Source: an uncultured Bacteroidota bacterium (GTDB lineage Bacteria; Bacteroidota; Bacteroidia; Bacteroidales; VadinHA17). From it: a stretch of 64,000 nucleotides of DNA. The stretch spans positions 1-64,000 of the forward strand of contig CAIJYD010000024.1 of the NCBI GenBank assembly GCA_903824785.1, in the 5' to 3' direction. Below are positions 51,296 to 60,900 of this stretch, piece by piece. Positions within the stretch are counted from its first letter, which is position 1. Each line of letters opens with the position of its first letter. The translations under genes were made by a program, and so were the position numbers. The notes below the pieces were generated by a model. It saw only the letters and a program-made list of their open reading frames with translations, was not told the origin of the DNA and made no database searches.

Positions 51296-52702
51296 TTATT
51301 TATTATCAAACCCAAAATACTCTTTGGCATTCTGGTAGGATATTCCTTCAATTAAAGGCTTCAGCAGTTCTTCTTCATCGGGGATCAGCCCTTTTTCAAC
51401 CTCTTCTCCAATAAAATTACAAACCAGCCTTCTGAAGTACTCGTGGCGGGGGTAGGAGAGAAAGCTTCTTGAATCGGTGACCATTCCTACAAATCTTCTC
51501 AGCAGTCCGAGTGAGGCAAGATCTTTCAGGTGTTTTTCCATACCTGATTTCTGATCGAGGAACCACCAGGCAGCGCCGTACTGTACCTTTGCGGCTGAAG
51601 AACCGTCATTGAAGTTTCCGGCCATAGTAATCATCATCTCATTATCAGATGGATTAAGATTATAGAGAATGGTCTTGGCAAGCTGATCGGTGTTATCGAG
51701 CCCGCTGAGAAATTTTGACATTTTAAGTGCATCCTGTGGAACACCAATGGAGTCCCAGCCTGTGTCAGGACCCATTTGCCTGAACATCCGCTCATTATTG
51801 TTTCTCATAGCCCCGACATGGAATTGCTGTGTCCAGCCACGCTTATGATTCATCCTGCATAGTTCGGTAAGGGCAGCTGTTTTGTATTTTTCAGCCTCCT
51901 CTGTTGATATGCCTTTCCCTTTGAGCAGTTTTCTGAATATATTATTAATCTCAGATGGTGTAGCTGAAGCATAATAGAAGCGGTCCATTCCATGGTCAGA
52001 GAGACGGCCTCCGGTTTCATGAAAAAACTTATGCCTGCTGTCTAGTGCTTCAACAAGTGTGTCAAAGTTCTTTATTTCAATACCACCTGCCTGTTCCAGT
52101 TTCTGAATGTAAGAGCTGAATTTTCCGGGGTCCTCTGTCTTAATAACATTGTCGGGACGGAAGGTAGGAAGGACAGGGATCTCAAATGTTTTTTTTAAAT
52201 TTATATGATGCTCAAGGTTGTCGGCCGGATCGTCGGTAGTGCAGATAACCTCTGCTTTCATTTTTCTGATCAATGAACGGGTACTGTACTCTTTGGTCCT
52301 TAGCATTGCAGAGGCTTTTTCATAAATCGCTTCTGATGTTGAAGGAGAGAGCAGTTCAAAGATGCTGAAGTATCTCGCAAGTTCAAGATGCGTCCAGTGG
52401 TATAATGGATTTCCTGCAGTTGCAGGCACTGTCTCTGCCCATTTTTTGAATTTATCTGTGGCTGAAGCATCTCCTGTGCAGAATTTTTCATTAATGCCGT
52501 TTGTTCTCATAGCCCGCCATTTGTAATGATCTCCTTCGAGCCATGCAAGCGTAAGATTTTCAAATAACCTGTCTTCGGCAATCATTGCAGGTGAAAGATG
52601 GCAATGAAAATCTATTACCGGTTGATTTTCAGCATATTTGCGATAGAGTCTTTCCGCAGTTTTATTCCCCAGAAGAAAATTCTCATTAATAAATGACTTC
52701 AT
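51296..52702 (-). CDS. uxaC: Glucuronate/galacturonate isomerase
   Basis: Isomerises D-glucuronate to D-fructuronate and D-galacturonate to D-tagaturonate. 468 residues, typical. Motifs: MKSFINENFLLGNKTAERLY at the start, VIDFHCHLSPAMIAED with metal-binding His pair (about 30-45), AEVICTTDDPADNLEHH, FHVGAMRNNNERMF and MVTDSRSFLSYPRHEYFRR. It is the first gene of the minus-strand uronate operon; the 239-bp divergent region to the GH105 gene holds the LacI-like palindrome. Confidence 0.97.
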   Translation of the reverse strand: MKSFINENFLLGNKTAERLYRKYAENQPVIDFHCHLSPAMIAEDRLFENLTLAWLEGDHYKWRAMRTNGINEKFCTGDASATDKFKKWAETVPATAGNPLYHWTHLELARYFSIFELLSPSTSEAIYEKASAMLRTKEYSTRSLIRKMKAEVICTTDDPADNLEHHINLKKTFEIPVLPTFRPDNVIKTEDPGKFSSYIQKLEQAGGIEIKNFDTLVEALDSRHKFFHETGGRLSDHGMDRFYYASATPSEINNIFRKLLKGKGISTEEAEKYKTAALTELCRMNHKRGWTQQFHVGAMRNNNERMFRQMGPDTGWDSIGVPQDALKMSKFLSGLDNTDQLAKTILYNLNPSDNEMMITMAGNFNDGSSAAKVQYGAAWWFLDQKSGMEKHLKDLASLGLLRRFVGMVTDSRSFLSYPRHEYFRRLVCNFIGEEVEKGLIPDEEELLKPLIEGISYQNAKEYFGFDNK

Positions 52703-52749
52703 ATCTTTGAGATGAATTGTAAATTTAATTAAATTTGAATATTATTGTA

Positions 52750-52765
52750 TCGTTAACGTGCACGA
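52750..52765. promoter_or_regulatory. Candidate LacI-family operator
   Basis: 16-bp inverted repeat TCGTTAAC-GTGCACGA (6 of 8 positions symmetric) with a central CG, the usual geometry of LacI-family sites. It lies between divergent uxaC and the GH105 gene, where it could control both arms. I did not find a second copy near the other genes of the locus. Confidence 0.45.
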
Positions 52766-52941
52766 AAATATGAATTTCAAGTCAATTAATCAATAAAATT
52801 GCATTAAGTCAGCAAGATTATTATTAAAAAAATATTAAACAGGATAAATGAAAAGTGATCAGATGTGCTGGCATTTTTAGAGTTTTTTATCAACAGGTTA
52901 GGTTCCATTGGTTTAGATATCAAAATTAAAAAGATTAAAAA

Positions 52942-54084
52942 ATGAGGAAATACATTTTATTGACAATTATGTTGATGAGTTCTGTTTCTCTTTTTTCACA
53001 GGAGAAAATGGTCTCTTCATTCAGCGATGAGCTGAATACAGCTGATATTAAGAAAGTTTGCAAAGCTGTTGCCGACTGGCAGATAAGAACGCCCCTGCTG
53101 CATAATACCGGCGACTGGACCAACGCGGCTCTTTATGCCGGAATGGTAGAGTGGGCAAAGGTTGCAGGAGATGATACTTATTTTGAGTGGGTAAAGGGTA
53201 TTGGAGAAAGTAAATCATGGTCTTATAATATACCTGAAAATCCACTTGACCAGTATCATGCTGATAATTACTGTATTGGCCAGGCTTATATTGAATTATA
53301 CCGTAAGTATAAGGATAAGAAGATGATACAGCCAATTAAGGATCATCTCGATCAGATCCTTAAAGAACCTGCAACAGGCTCTCTGGAGTTCTTATATACC
53401 GACAAATACTGGTCAACACAGCGATGGTCGTGGTGTGATGCACTTTTTATGGGACCAACTGTATGGGTAAGAATAGCTAAGGAAACCGGAAAGAAAAAGT
53501 ACCTTGATTTTATGTATCAGGAGTATAAGGCAACCACCGACTATTTATACGATAAGGATGAACATCTCTATTATCGCGACTCAAGATATTTCCCAATGAA
53601 GGAGGCAAACGGGAAAAAAATATTCTGGGGAAGAGGAAACGGATGGGTGTTTGCAGGGTTGCCTGTTATTATAAGAGAGGTTCCCGTAAAATATGAACAG
53701 AAGGATTATTTTGTTACCATTTACAAGGATATGGCTGCAAAAATTCTCTCACTTCAGTCAGCCGATGGGTTCTGGCATGCAAGTCTTCTCGATCCGGCAA
53801 GCTATCCTAATCCTGAAATGAGCGCTACAGCATTCTTCGTTTATGGAATGGCCTGGGGAGTGAATAACGGCTATCTTGATAAGGAGAAATATCTTCCTGC
53901 TATTGTAAAGGGCTGGAAATCAATGATTAGTTCAGTGTGGCCCGATGGGAAAGTAGGGTTTATTCAACCAATAGGGGCAGATCCCAAAAGTGTTACGCGT
54001 GATATGACAGAGGTATACGGTGTTGGCGGATTTCTTATGGCAGGAGCGGAGATTACACGACTTATTGATAAGGGAATCTTGTAG
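52942..54084 (+). CDS. GH105 unsaturated rhamnogalacturonyl hydrolase
   Basis: Cleaves the unsaturated uronic acid from the non-reducing end of oligosaccharides left by polysaccharide lyases. 380 residues, with signal peptide MRKYILLTIMLMSSVSLFS (cleavage near 20), so it is periplasmic. The (alpha/alpha)6 barrel shows WQIRTPLLHNTGDWTNAA, WSWCDALFMGPTVWV with the catalytic Asp at about 166, YYRDSRYFP, FWGRGNGWVFAGL and GVGGFLMAG. This fits family GH105 (YteR/YesR-like); GH88 is the alternative. It starts the plus-strand arm with kduI and kduD, which process the released keto-uronate. Confidence 0.92.
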   Translation: MRKYILLTIMLMSSVSLFSQEKMVSSFSDELNTADIKKVCKAVADWQIRTPLLHNTGDWTNAALYAGMVEWAKVAGDDTYFEWVKGIGESKSWSYNIPENPLDQYHADNYCIGQAYIELYRKYKDKKMIQPIKDHLDQILKEPATGSLEFLYTDKYWSTQRWSWCDALFMGPTVWVRIAKETGKKKYLDFMYQEYKATTDYLYDKDEHLYYRDSRYFPMKEANGKKIFWGRGNGWVFAGLPVIIREVPVKYEQKDYFVTIYKDMAAKILSLQSADGFWHASLLDPASYPNPEMSATAFFVYGMAWGVNNGYLDKEKYLPAIVKGWKSMISSVWPDGKVGFIQPIGADPKSVTRDMTEVYGVGGFLMAGAEITRLIDKGIL

Positions 54085-54158
54085 GTGTGATATCTGTTTT
54101 GGAAAAACGGGTTCCCCTGGCTGACTTTTTTTGAACAACAATTTATTAAAAATAAGAT

Positions 54159-54995
54159 ATGAAATCAGAACTCAGGTATGCAGCGCATCCGCATGATGCT
54201 AAAAATTATGATACAGAAAAGCTGAGAAAAGAATTTCTCATTGAGACTATTTTTCAGGAAGATGAGATATCACTGGTTTACTCAATGTACGACAGGTATA
54301 TTGTCGGGGGTGCTATGCCTGTAAAAAAAGCTCTGAAGCTTGAAGCTCCCGGCGATCTCAAAGCTTCCTATTTCCTCGAGAGAAGGGAGATGGGGATTAT
54401 AAATGTTGGTGGAAAAGCTGTTATTGAAGCAGGGGGCACGACCTATAACCTCGATTATAAAGAGGCTTTATATCTGGGAAGGGAGACTAAAGATGTGGTT
54501 TTTAAATCTGCCGATCCCTCAGCACCCGCAAAATTGTATATTAATTCTGCACCTGCTCACCATACCTTCTTATCAAAAAAAGTAACTTTAAAAGATGCCG
54601 AAGTGGTTGTCCTGGGAACTCCTGAAGCCTCTAATCACAGAACTGTGAATAAATTACTGGTTAATAGTGTATTAACCACTTGTCAGCTTCAGATGGGAAT
54701 GACGGAACTAAAACCCGGCAGTGTATGGAACACCATGCCGGTACATACACATAACAGACGGATGGAGGCCTATTTTTATTTTGAAGTACCTGAGAAACAG
54801 GGAATCTGTCATTTTATGGGAGAACCTGATGAGACAAGGCATATCTGGATGAAAAATGAACAGGCAGTCCTATCTCCTTCATGGAGTATTCATAGTGCAG
54901 CCGGAACGTCCAATTATACTTTTATCTGGGGAATGGCAGGAGAAAACCTCGATTACAGCGATATGGATGTCCGTCATCCGGATACTCTGAAATAA
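54159..54995 (+). CDS. kduI: 5-keto-4-deoxyuronate isomerase
   Basis: Converts 5-keto-4-deoxyuronate to 2,5-diketo-3-deoxygluconate. 278 residues, same as E. coli KduI. Cupin metalloenzyme: SRYAAHP-like start (MKSELRYAAHPHDAKNYD), VGGAMPVKKALKL, FLERREMGIINVGG, the metal motif MPVHTHNRRMEAYFYFE with His ligands and Glu (about 195-211), ETRHIWMKNEQAVLSPSW and HSAAGTSNYTFIWGMAGEN. It lies 74 bp after the GH105 gene and 47 bp before kduD. Confidence 0.97.
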   Translation: MKSELRYAAHPHDAKNYDTEKLRKEFLIETIFQEDEISLVYSMYDRYIVGGAMPVKKALKLEAPGDLKASYFLERREMGIINVGGKAVIEAGGTTYNLDYKEALYLGRETKDVVFKSADPSAPAKLYINSAPAHHTFLSKKVTLKDAEVVVLGTPEASNHRTVNKLLVNSVLTTCQLQMGMTELKPGSVWNTMPVHTHNRRMEAYFYFEVPEKQGICHFMGEPDETRHIWMKNEQAVLSPSWSIHSAAGTSNYTFIWGMAGENLDYSDMDVRHPDTLK

Positions 54996-55042
54996 TATTC
55001 TTGTTCCTTGCAAGCGCTGATTAGTAAAATAACTATTTAAAT

Positions 55043-55837
55043 ATGAAAGACTTATTTGATCTTACCGGAAAAGTGGCCCTCGTAACAGGTGGTACACATG
55101 GCATTGGCCTTGCAGTTGGCATGCTTCTGGCAAAAGCCGGCGCAAAAGTTTGTGTTAACGATTTACAGGATGAGAAACTTATCAGCTGCAGGGAGAGTTA
55201 TAAAAAAGAAGGTCTTGAGGTCTTTACCCTGAAATTCAATGTTACTGATGAAGAGGATGTTGACAGGGGAATATCCCTTATCGAAAAAACAGCTGGCCCT
55301 GTAGATATTCTTGTTAATAATGCCGGAATCATCAAGAGGATTCCTATACTTGACATGGCAATAGCTGACTACAGGCAGGTTATTGATGTTGATCTTATTG
55401 CACCACTTATTGTTTCAAAGCGTGTTGCCCCCGGAATGATAGCAAAGCGCAGCGGCAAGATTATCAATATGTGTTCGATGATGAGCGTTTACGGACGTAA
55501 TACAGTATCGGCATACGCCTCTGCGAAAGGAGGATTGAAACTGCTGACACAGAATATGACATGTGAATGGGCAAAATATAATATCCAGATAAATGGAATA
55601 GGTCCGGGTTACATTGCAACCTCCCAGACAGCTCCTATCCGCGAAAACGGCCATCCTTTCAACGATCTTGTTATGACCAGGACTCCGGCAGGCAGGTGGG
55701 GAGAACCGGAAGATGTTGCCAATGCAGCTCTCTTTCTTTCTTCAAAAGCCAGCAACTTTGTAAACGGGCATATACTTTATGTTGATGGCGGGATCCTTGC
55801 CAACTTCGGGTATGTCAAGGGAGAAAATGATATTTAG
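55043..55837 (+). CDS. kduD: SDR 2-deoxy-D-gluconate 3-dehydrogenase / gluconate 5-dehydrogenase
   Basis: Reduces 2,5-diketo-3-deoxygluconate to KDG. 264-residue classical SDR: TGGTHGIGLAVGMLLAKAG (15-33), NNAGIIKR, catalytic Ser in INMCSMMSVYGR, YASAKGG (Tyr, Lys), and C-terminal FVNGHILYVDGGILANFG. By sequence it is between KduD and gluconate 5-dehydrogenase types; the pairing with kduI favours KduD. Last gene of the plus-strand arm, convergent with the beta-barrel gene (28 bp gap, no clear terminator). Confidence 0.88.
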   Translation: MKDLFDLTGKVALVTGGTHGIGLAVGMLLAKAGAKVCVNDLQDEKLISCRESYKKEGLEVFTLKFNVTDEEDVDRGISLIEKTAGPVDILVNNAGIIKRIPILDMAIADYRQVIDVDLIAPLIVSKRVAPGMIAKRSGKIINMCSMMSVYGRNTVSAYASAKGGLKLLTQNMTCEWAKYNIQINGIGPGYIATSQTAPIRENGHPFNDLVMTRTPAGRWGEPEDVANAALFLSSKASNFVNGHILYVDGGILANFGYVKGENDI

Positions 55838-55865
55838 ACTAACGGATGGTTAATGAACCGGAGAA

Positions 55866-56756
55866 CTATTTCAGATAAATCCTCAGAATAGCCTTTATTC
55901 CGATTGCTTCGGTTGTTGCGCTGGCCGTTCCTCCCATGAGAGAGTTAATCTGGTCCACACCTGGTGATAGAATGAATGTATCAGGTGAAGCATTATCAGA
56001 GATTCCTGTGAGCGATCTGGAATAGCAGGCAGCCACACCAAACAGAACTTTCTTATGAATCATGAAATCAATTCCGGCTGAAGCAACTGCATTGAAATTG
56101 AACGGACTGAGTTCCATTGTTCCTTCTGCAGTGGTGCTTTTACCGACAGGAAAACCATAAGCCGGCAGGTTCTCAAGAAGAACATTATAGGCAGGGTAAT
56201 ACCCTTTATAGGTGAAAGAGCCGCTGCTACTGTAACTATTGTTTACAGGTTTAGCTATATTCACGCCGGGCTGAAGGAAGATCCCCAATGTTTTTCCGAG
56301 TGGGATCCTGATAATAATGGAGAACGGAAGAGAAATAAAATCCGCTTTCTGCATCTCAGAAATTCCTGACCCTGTAACCTGTTGTTCATATGATTCTTTT
56401 TCAGAATCGGTAGTAATATTATTATTCTGATAGGTATCAAGGGTGAGAAGAGCTTTATAGGAATTGAAATCTATTCCTGAGGAAAATCCAAAGAATCTTG
56501 AAAAGTAGTATCCAAATTCCACCGAACCGGAGTAAGAGTTCTGTTTGGTATAAAAAATCTCTGAGCCATTGAGGGTTATTGCATTATAAATATCAGTTTG
56601 AATGGGTCCGCCGCTAAAGCCAAAATAGAACCCCGGTCGTTCCGGTGGAACAACCTCTTCTTCCTGGGAAAAAATATCATTCTGAAAACAGAATAGAGTC
56701 ACGGCGGTGATGAGGAGTAGTCTGATATATGTTGATATTGGTTTCATCTTAAGCAT
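55866..56756 (-). CDS. Predicted outer-membrane beta-barrel protein
   Basis: 296 residues. Signal peptide about 1-31 (LLLITAVTLFCFQNDIFSQ), then a Pro/Glu-rich linker and alternating strands starting GFYFGFSGGPIQTD, ending AIGIKAILRIYLK. The type matches the PorT-like/OMP_b-brl outer-membrane barrels of Bacteroidota (FFGFSSGIDFNSY, LPFSIIIRIPLGKTLGIFLQPG). Transcribed directly after the T9SS-tagged M6 protease with a 19-bp gap, so it may be an accessory or surface partner of that enzyme, though barrels of this family have many roles. Confidence 0.7.
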   Translation of the reverse strand: MLKMKPISTYIRLLLITAVTLFCFQNDIFSQEEEVVPPERPGFYFGFSGGPIQTDIYNAITLNGSEIFYTKQNSYSGSVEFGYYFSRFFGFSSGIDFNSYKALLTLDTYQNNNITTDSEKESYEQQVTGSGISEMQKADFISLPFSIIIRIPLGKTLGIFLQPGVNIAKPVNNSYSSSGSFTYKGYYPAYNVLLENLPAYGFPVGKSTTAEGTMELSPFNFNAVASAGIDFMIHKKVLFGVAACYSRSLTGISDNASPDTFILSPGVDQINSLMGGTASATTEAIGIKAILRIYLK

Positions 56757-56775
56757 TGTTGTTCCTTTTCACCAT

Positions 56776-59721
56776 TTATTTTGAAACAATGATCTTTACC
56801 GAATAGAGCTCTTTATCATTCATAAGCACCTGAACGATATAGATCCCTTTATCCAGATTACTGACAGGGATCTCCTTTAGCAGTTCCTCACTTCCCTTCT
56901 TAGTTTGCAATTCCATCACTTTTATTCCTGACGAATTTAATAATCTGATAACGGCTTTTCCCTCTGATTCTTCATTTAAACGTAATGCAAAGCTCTCAGA
57001 TGCAGGGTTAGGGTAAACTGAAAGAGATTTGGTCCCTGATATTGAAACTATATTTGAGGAGTTTTTACATCCGTTTTTATCAATGATTTCAACACTGTAG
57101 CTTCCGGCCTTTTTGTTACTTGCATAGTATTGATTAACGGCATTTAATATCTTAGAACTGCCATATAGCCACTGGTAGCTGCTTATCGAATCTTTTAAAT
57201 CCGAACAGATAAGCACATCTCCCCATTTAGCCTTGATAACAGGTATTATCCCGGTTATCACGGTTACCTGCTTTTGAATGCTGAAAGCGCTTTCAGCACC
57301 ATCAAGGTTCACTGCAGTTACCCTGAAGTAATAAACCCTGCCTCTGGTGAGTCCTGTCAGGATTTTAAAAGTGTCTGATATAGATGTTGTTGACGAATCT
57401 ATTTTTGTAACCGGATTAGTCGAAGTACCTCCATAAATACGATAGCGGGTAAAATCAGAGCCTGTGCTTTTCCCCCAGCTAAGGGTTACCTTCACATTGC
57501 AGGAAGAGGCAGTTAATACTTCTGGTACTACTGAAGCCACAGATAATGTTTTTACGGTTAATATATTTGAGTTGAAACCTGTTCCGCCTGTGTTATAAGC
57601 TCTTATGCGATAGTAATATGTTGTTTTTGCAGTTAATCCGGTAATCTGGAATGAAGTGACATTACCAACATCTTTATCTGCAAAGCCTGAAACGAATGTG
57701 GTAAAAAGGTTACTGGTGGACATGTCCAGCCTGTATCCGGTTGCGGATGCTGTGCTGCTCCAGTTTGCATAGAGGGTTGTCTGAAGGACATTTGTTGCCG
57801 GTTTTGCCAATGGAGGGGTAAGTGAGTTGGCAACAAACCTGATTTCTGTTCCATAACCTGTTTCAGCAGAGCTTGTGGCATATGCCCGGGCATAATAAGT
57901 TGTTCCGGCTGTCAGTCCTGTTATGTTGCTTGTAAAAATGCCAATCCCGTTCCCATCGGAAGTTTTAGTCAGAAGAGCTGCCGTGGGTCCGGAAGAGGTA
58001 CTCCAGCAAACGCCTTTTGAAGTAATGGCTGCACCACCGTCAGCAGTTACATTGCCTCCGCTTATTGCAGTAGTTGAACCGATAGAAGAAAATGATGTTG
58101 TTGCTACAACAGGAGTGGTAGTATTTATTATAAAACCGAATGAAATAGTTTTTGCAGTGCTATTCTCGGATATATTGAGCAGAGGCAGAGCAGTATTGCT
58201 GCCGGCCCAGGATTTTGAGGAGGGAATAGTTGTATCTGTGAAAGATGTTTTATGCCCTGTTCCCGGGTAAGGCAATCCGCCATTGTCAATTACTCCATAG
58301 GTTGAAGGAGGGTTTCCCGTCGCACTGGCACAAACAGGATACATTCCCTGATGGCTGCCTGCATTAATGTCATTGTTATTCAGATGTTGTTCAATAAATG
58401 TTCCGTCGACATGGTATATTATCATTCCATGTCCGGGAATATACCCATCGAATTGCAGTTGTTGCCGGTTTTCAATAAGAAAATACTCATTTGCAGTAGA
58501 GGTATTCACCCTGTAAAAGCTGGTTCTGTTCTGCGCGGCATTGGAAAGGGTAATATTTGTGCCAGTAGTTAATGTGGTTGCAGTTGCCCATCCAAAAACA
58601 TATATTTTTGTATAAGGGTTTTGGTGAGCAGGTGAAATACCATCATTGTTCCACGAACCATCAGCCATCAGGTCCCAGTTTCCTGTTCCTGTATAAGAAC
58701 CACTTGTCTCATAGTCAGTATCATAAAAATCAGAAGCTCCTAGTACATGGCCAAACTCATGGCATATAACCCCTATATGTGTTATTGCGGAACCACTGTT
58801 TCCTCTTAACTCCGGAGAGCAGGAGTAGCTTATAACTTTTTTGCCGTCTTTTGTTACAGGTGAAATTTCCCAGGCATGTGCCCAGATACAGTCTGCATCT
58901 CCGCCGGCTTCTTCACCAAAACCTGCATAGATAACATATACACCATCGACAGTACCGTCATTATCATTGTCAAAATCGGCATAATTTACTGCAGCGTCGG
59001 CAAGGTTTACAGCTTCCGTAACAAGTTCGCGAGGCCTCACATCATCATCAGTGGAATTATTGGCTCCGTAAAAGTTCATATTATTCGCAGCAGTATAAGG
59101 ACCGGCAACCGTTACTGTTAAATCAAGCTGTTTGTAAGAGGTTTCTGTGTAATAATCCCTTACGCTGCCGGCGGCGCCTCCTGTAATATAGCCAACCTGG
59201 TTGAAGAGGTTTGTAAATTCAGTCTGGTTTTTTGTGAAACCCTTATCCTGAAAGCCGATCAGGATACATACCAGCTTTTTACTGCCGAATGCGGAAAACG
59301 ATTTCTGTGAACCCTTTTTATACATCCCTGCGATGCTTTTCATTATCCTTATCTGTTCGGTAGAATAGATAAGTCCTTTTTGAACTTTGCCGAGGAACTG
59401 ATTATCAGCCAGGCTTCTCTCAGATTCATTTCTTGCTGCTATGCCCGAAGGAGCCATATCACCTTTGGAGTCGGATACCGCATATTCAAAAATACCTTTG
59501 GTGTTGCGCATTATTGAATAACCATCAACAGTCCTGGCCCATTTTACAAACTCATCACCTTTAAGGATAATGGTAATCCTGGTACCATCTGTTTGATTGA
59601 TATTTACAGGGTATGGGTATGCCGTTACCCCTGATGCATACTTAGTTAATGCAAAAAGGATAAACGTAAAAACCAGAATCTGAATTTGCTTCCCCATTTT
59701 ATTCAGAAAAATTTCTGACAA
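56776..59721 (-). CDS. Secreted M6-family metalloprotease with FN3 domains and T9SS tail
   Basis: 981 residues. Signal peptide ILVFTFILFALTKYASGV near 15-32; M6 propeptide and catalytic domain with the zinc motif HEFGH (His321, Glu322, His325) inside VICHEFGHVLGASDFYD, preceded by DFDNDNDGTVDGVYVIYAGF, an Asp/Asn-rich likely calcium loop. After about 520 there are three fibronectin type III-like repeats (AGTTYYARAYATSS, AKTTYYYRIRAYNTGG, RGRVYYFRVTAVN) and an Ig-like domain, then the C-terminal secretion tail starting LSVYPNPASESF and ending VQVLMNDKELYSVKIIVSK, typical of type IX secretion cargo. So it is probably exported and anchored at the cell surface for extracellular protein degradation. 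The full T9SS machinery is not in the window. Confidence 0.92.
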   Translation of the reverse strand: MSEIFLNKMGKQIQILVFTFILFALTKYASGVTAYPYPVNINQTDGTRITIILKGDEFVKWARTVDGYSIMRNTKGIFEYAVSDSKGDMAPSGIAARNESERSLADNQFLGKVQKGLIYSTEQIRIMKSIAGMYKKGSQKSFSAFGSKKLVCILIGFQDKGFTKNQTEFTNLFNQVGYITGGAAGSVRDYYTETSYKQLDLTVTVAGPYTAANNMNFYGANNSTDDDVRPRELVTEAVNLADAAVNYADFDNDNDGTVDGVYVIYAGFGEEAGGDADCIWAHAWEISPVTKDGKKVISYSCSPELRGNSGSAITHIGVICHEFGHVLGASDFYDTDYETSGSYTGTGNWDLMADGSWNNDGISPAHQNPYTKIYVFGWATATTLTTGTNITLSNAAQNRTSFYRVNTSTANEYFLIENRQQLQFDGYIPGHGMIIYHVDGTFIEQHLNNNDINAGSHQGMYPVCASATGNPPSTYGVIDNGGLPYPGTGHKTSFTDTTIPSSKSWAGSNTALPLLNISENSTAKTISFGFIINTTTPVVATTSFSSIGSTTAISGGNVTADGGAAITSKGVCWSTSSGPTAALLTKTSDGNGIGIFTSNITGLTAGTTYYARAYATSSAETGYGTEIRFVANSLTPPLAKPATNVLQTTLYANWSSTASATGYRLDMSTSNLFTTFVSGFADKDVGNVTSFQITGLTAKTTYYYRIRAYNTGGTGFNSNILTVKTLSVASVVPEVLTASSCNVKVTLSWGKSTGSDFTRYRIYGGTSTNPVTKIDSSTTSISDTFKILTGLTRGRVYYFRVTAVNLDGAESAFSIQKQVTVITGIIPVIKAKWGDVLICSDLKDSISSYQWLYGSSKILNAVNQYYASNKKAGSYSVEIIDKNGCKNSSNIVSISGTKSLSVYPNPASESFALRLNEESEGKAVIRLLNSSGIKVMELQTKKGSEELLKEIPVSNLDKGIYIVQVLMNDKELYSVKIIVSK

Positions 59722-59781
59722 AATACAAAATATATATATTATTGTCCGATAAAACCTTAAAATCTCAGCAGATAATATTAC

Positions 59782-59849
59782 GCTGCTCTGCAGCTTTTAT
59801 ACATCGGTACAAACTCCTCGCTACAAATATCATGCTGCTCTGCAGCTTA
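59782..59849. repeat. Pair of GCTGCTCTGCAGCTT repeats
   Basis: The 15-mer GCTGCTCTGCAGCTT occurs at 59782 and 59834 (52 bp apart), each containing the near-palindrome GCTGCNNNGCAGC. It fills the gap between the M6 protease and the membrane protein genes and resembles dispersed intergenic repeats of Bacteroidota. No ORF. Confidence 0.6.
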
Positions 59850-59887
59850 TTATTGCGGTATAGTCACCCAAATATCGGTGAAAATAA

Positions 59888-60814
59888 TCATCCTTTATTA
59901 TCCGGATTATCAGGATGGTCATCCGAATAAGGTTTTGCATAGAGATCTTCGACCCTTACCCTGCCATTTTCTGAATTTTCCGATGAATAAGTCTCACCCT
60001 GTTCTTCTCCTGCTTTACCATTAAAATAGAGAATAGCTGCAAATATCGGCATTAAAGGAATAGTAAGGGCATTTACTGCTGCAGAAAGAATATTGAACAG
60101 TGGATTAGTTGTAATATCGACAAGAGTTGAAGTATCATCAGGATGCAGGATTGCCTTAATAAACCCGCCCGTAAACGGGATAAGGATAATCCCTGAAAGC
60201 ATAAGTGAAACGACAAGAATGATAATAATAAAAACGGCTACCCAGCCAATGTTAGCCCAGAAATTCCTGTGAGCAAGAGTGATTGTTCTGCTTATGGTTC
60301 TTCCTATGCCGGGATCTTCAACCATCAATACCGGCAGTATAAAACAGTAGAGTGTTGTTATATATAATACGGAAAAGAAGACCCCGATGACGAGGGCAAT
60401 TATTCCCAGGATAATTGCAATTGTTCCGGCAATGGCAAGAAGAACCATTAATATAAGGTATGGAATTAAATACTTCATTGATTTTTTTGCCGAGACAAAA
60501 ATATTGTTTTCACTGTTCAGCGGTTTGTAGATAATATGGTACTGGAGGATAGTTGTAAAGAGAAGGTTCAGAATCGATATTATCACAATAGGCACAATAT
60601 AATCCTTTAATTTATTGAGCATAAGTACCGGATCGGTCATAGATTGCAGCTCTTTGACATTGATAAAGGTTGAGACATATTGAATTATTAGTGACATAAC
60701 AAGGGAAATAAGAAACAATGAAAGGAAATTTTTCTTGTAAAACTCCCATAATAAATTCATTGCACTGTCAATATTCTGTTTGCCGTAAAGGGGATGGCTG
60801 CTGTAGTTCTCCAT
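59888..60814 (-). CDS. Multi-pass membrane protein, function unknown
   Basis: 308 residues with about six hydrophobic segments: FLISLVMSLIIQYVSTF, YIVPIVIISILNLLFTTI, YLIPYLILMVLLAIAGTIAI plus a following Ile/Val-rich helix, FWANIGWVAVFIIIILVVSL and one near 245-275. The C-terminal 40 residues are polar and acidic (GRVRVEDLYAKPYSDD). The layout resembles the glycerophosphodiester phosphodiesterase membrane-domain or DUF4013-like families, but I cannot assign it. Single gene, convergent with nothing; upstream region holds the tandem repeat. Confidence 0.7.
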   Translation of the reverse strand: MENYSSHPLYGKQNIDSAMNLLWEFYKKNFLSLFLISLVMSLIIQYVSTFINVKELQSMTDPVLMLNKLKDYIVPIVIISILNLLFTTILQYHIIYKPLNSENNIFVSAKKSMKYLIPYLILMVLLAIAGTIAIILGIIALVIGVFFSVLYITTLYCFILPVLMVEDPGIGRTISRTITLAHRNFWANIGWVAVFIIIILVVSLMLSGIILIPFTGGFIKAILHPDDTSTLVDITTNPLFNILSAAVNALTIPLMPIFAAILYFNGKAGEEQGETYSSENSENGRVRVEDLYAKPYSDDHPDNPDNKG

Positions 60815-60900
60815 AGTTTACTGTATTATTTTCTCCAAAACTAAACAATTATCCTCAATAATTTTCATTCGGAAGTCGAAAGTTAAACAGACGTTTCCCC

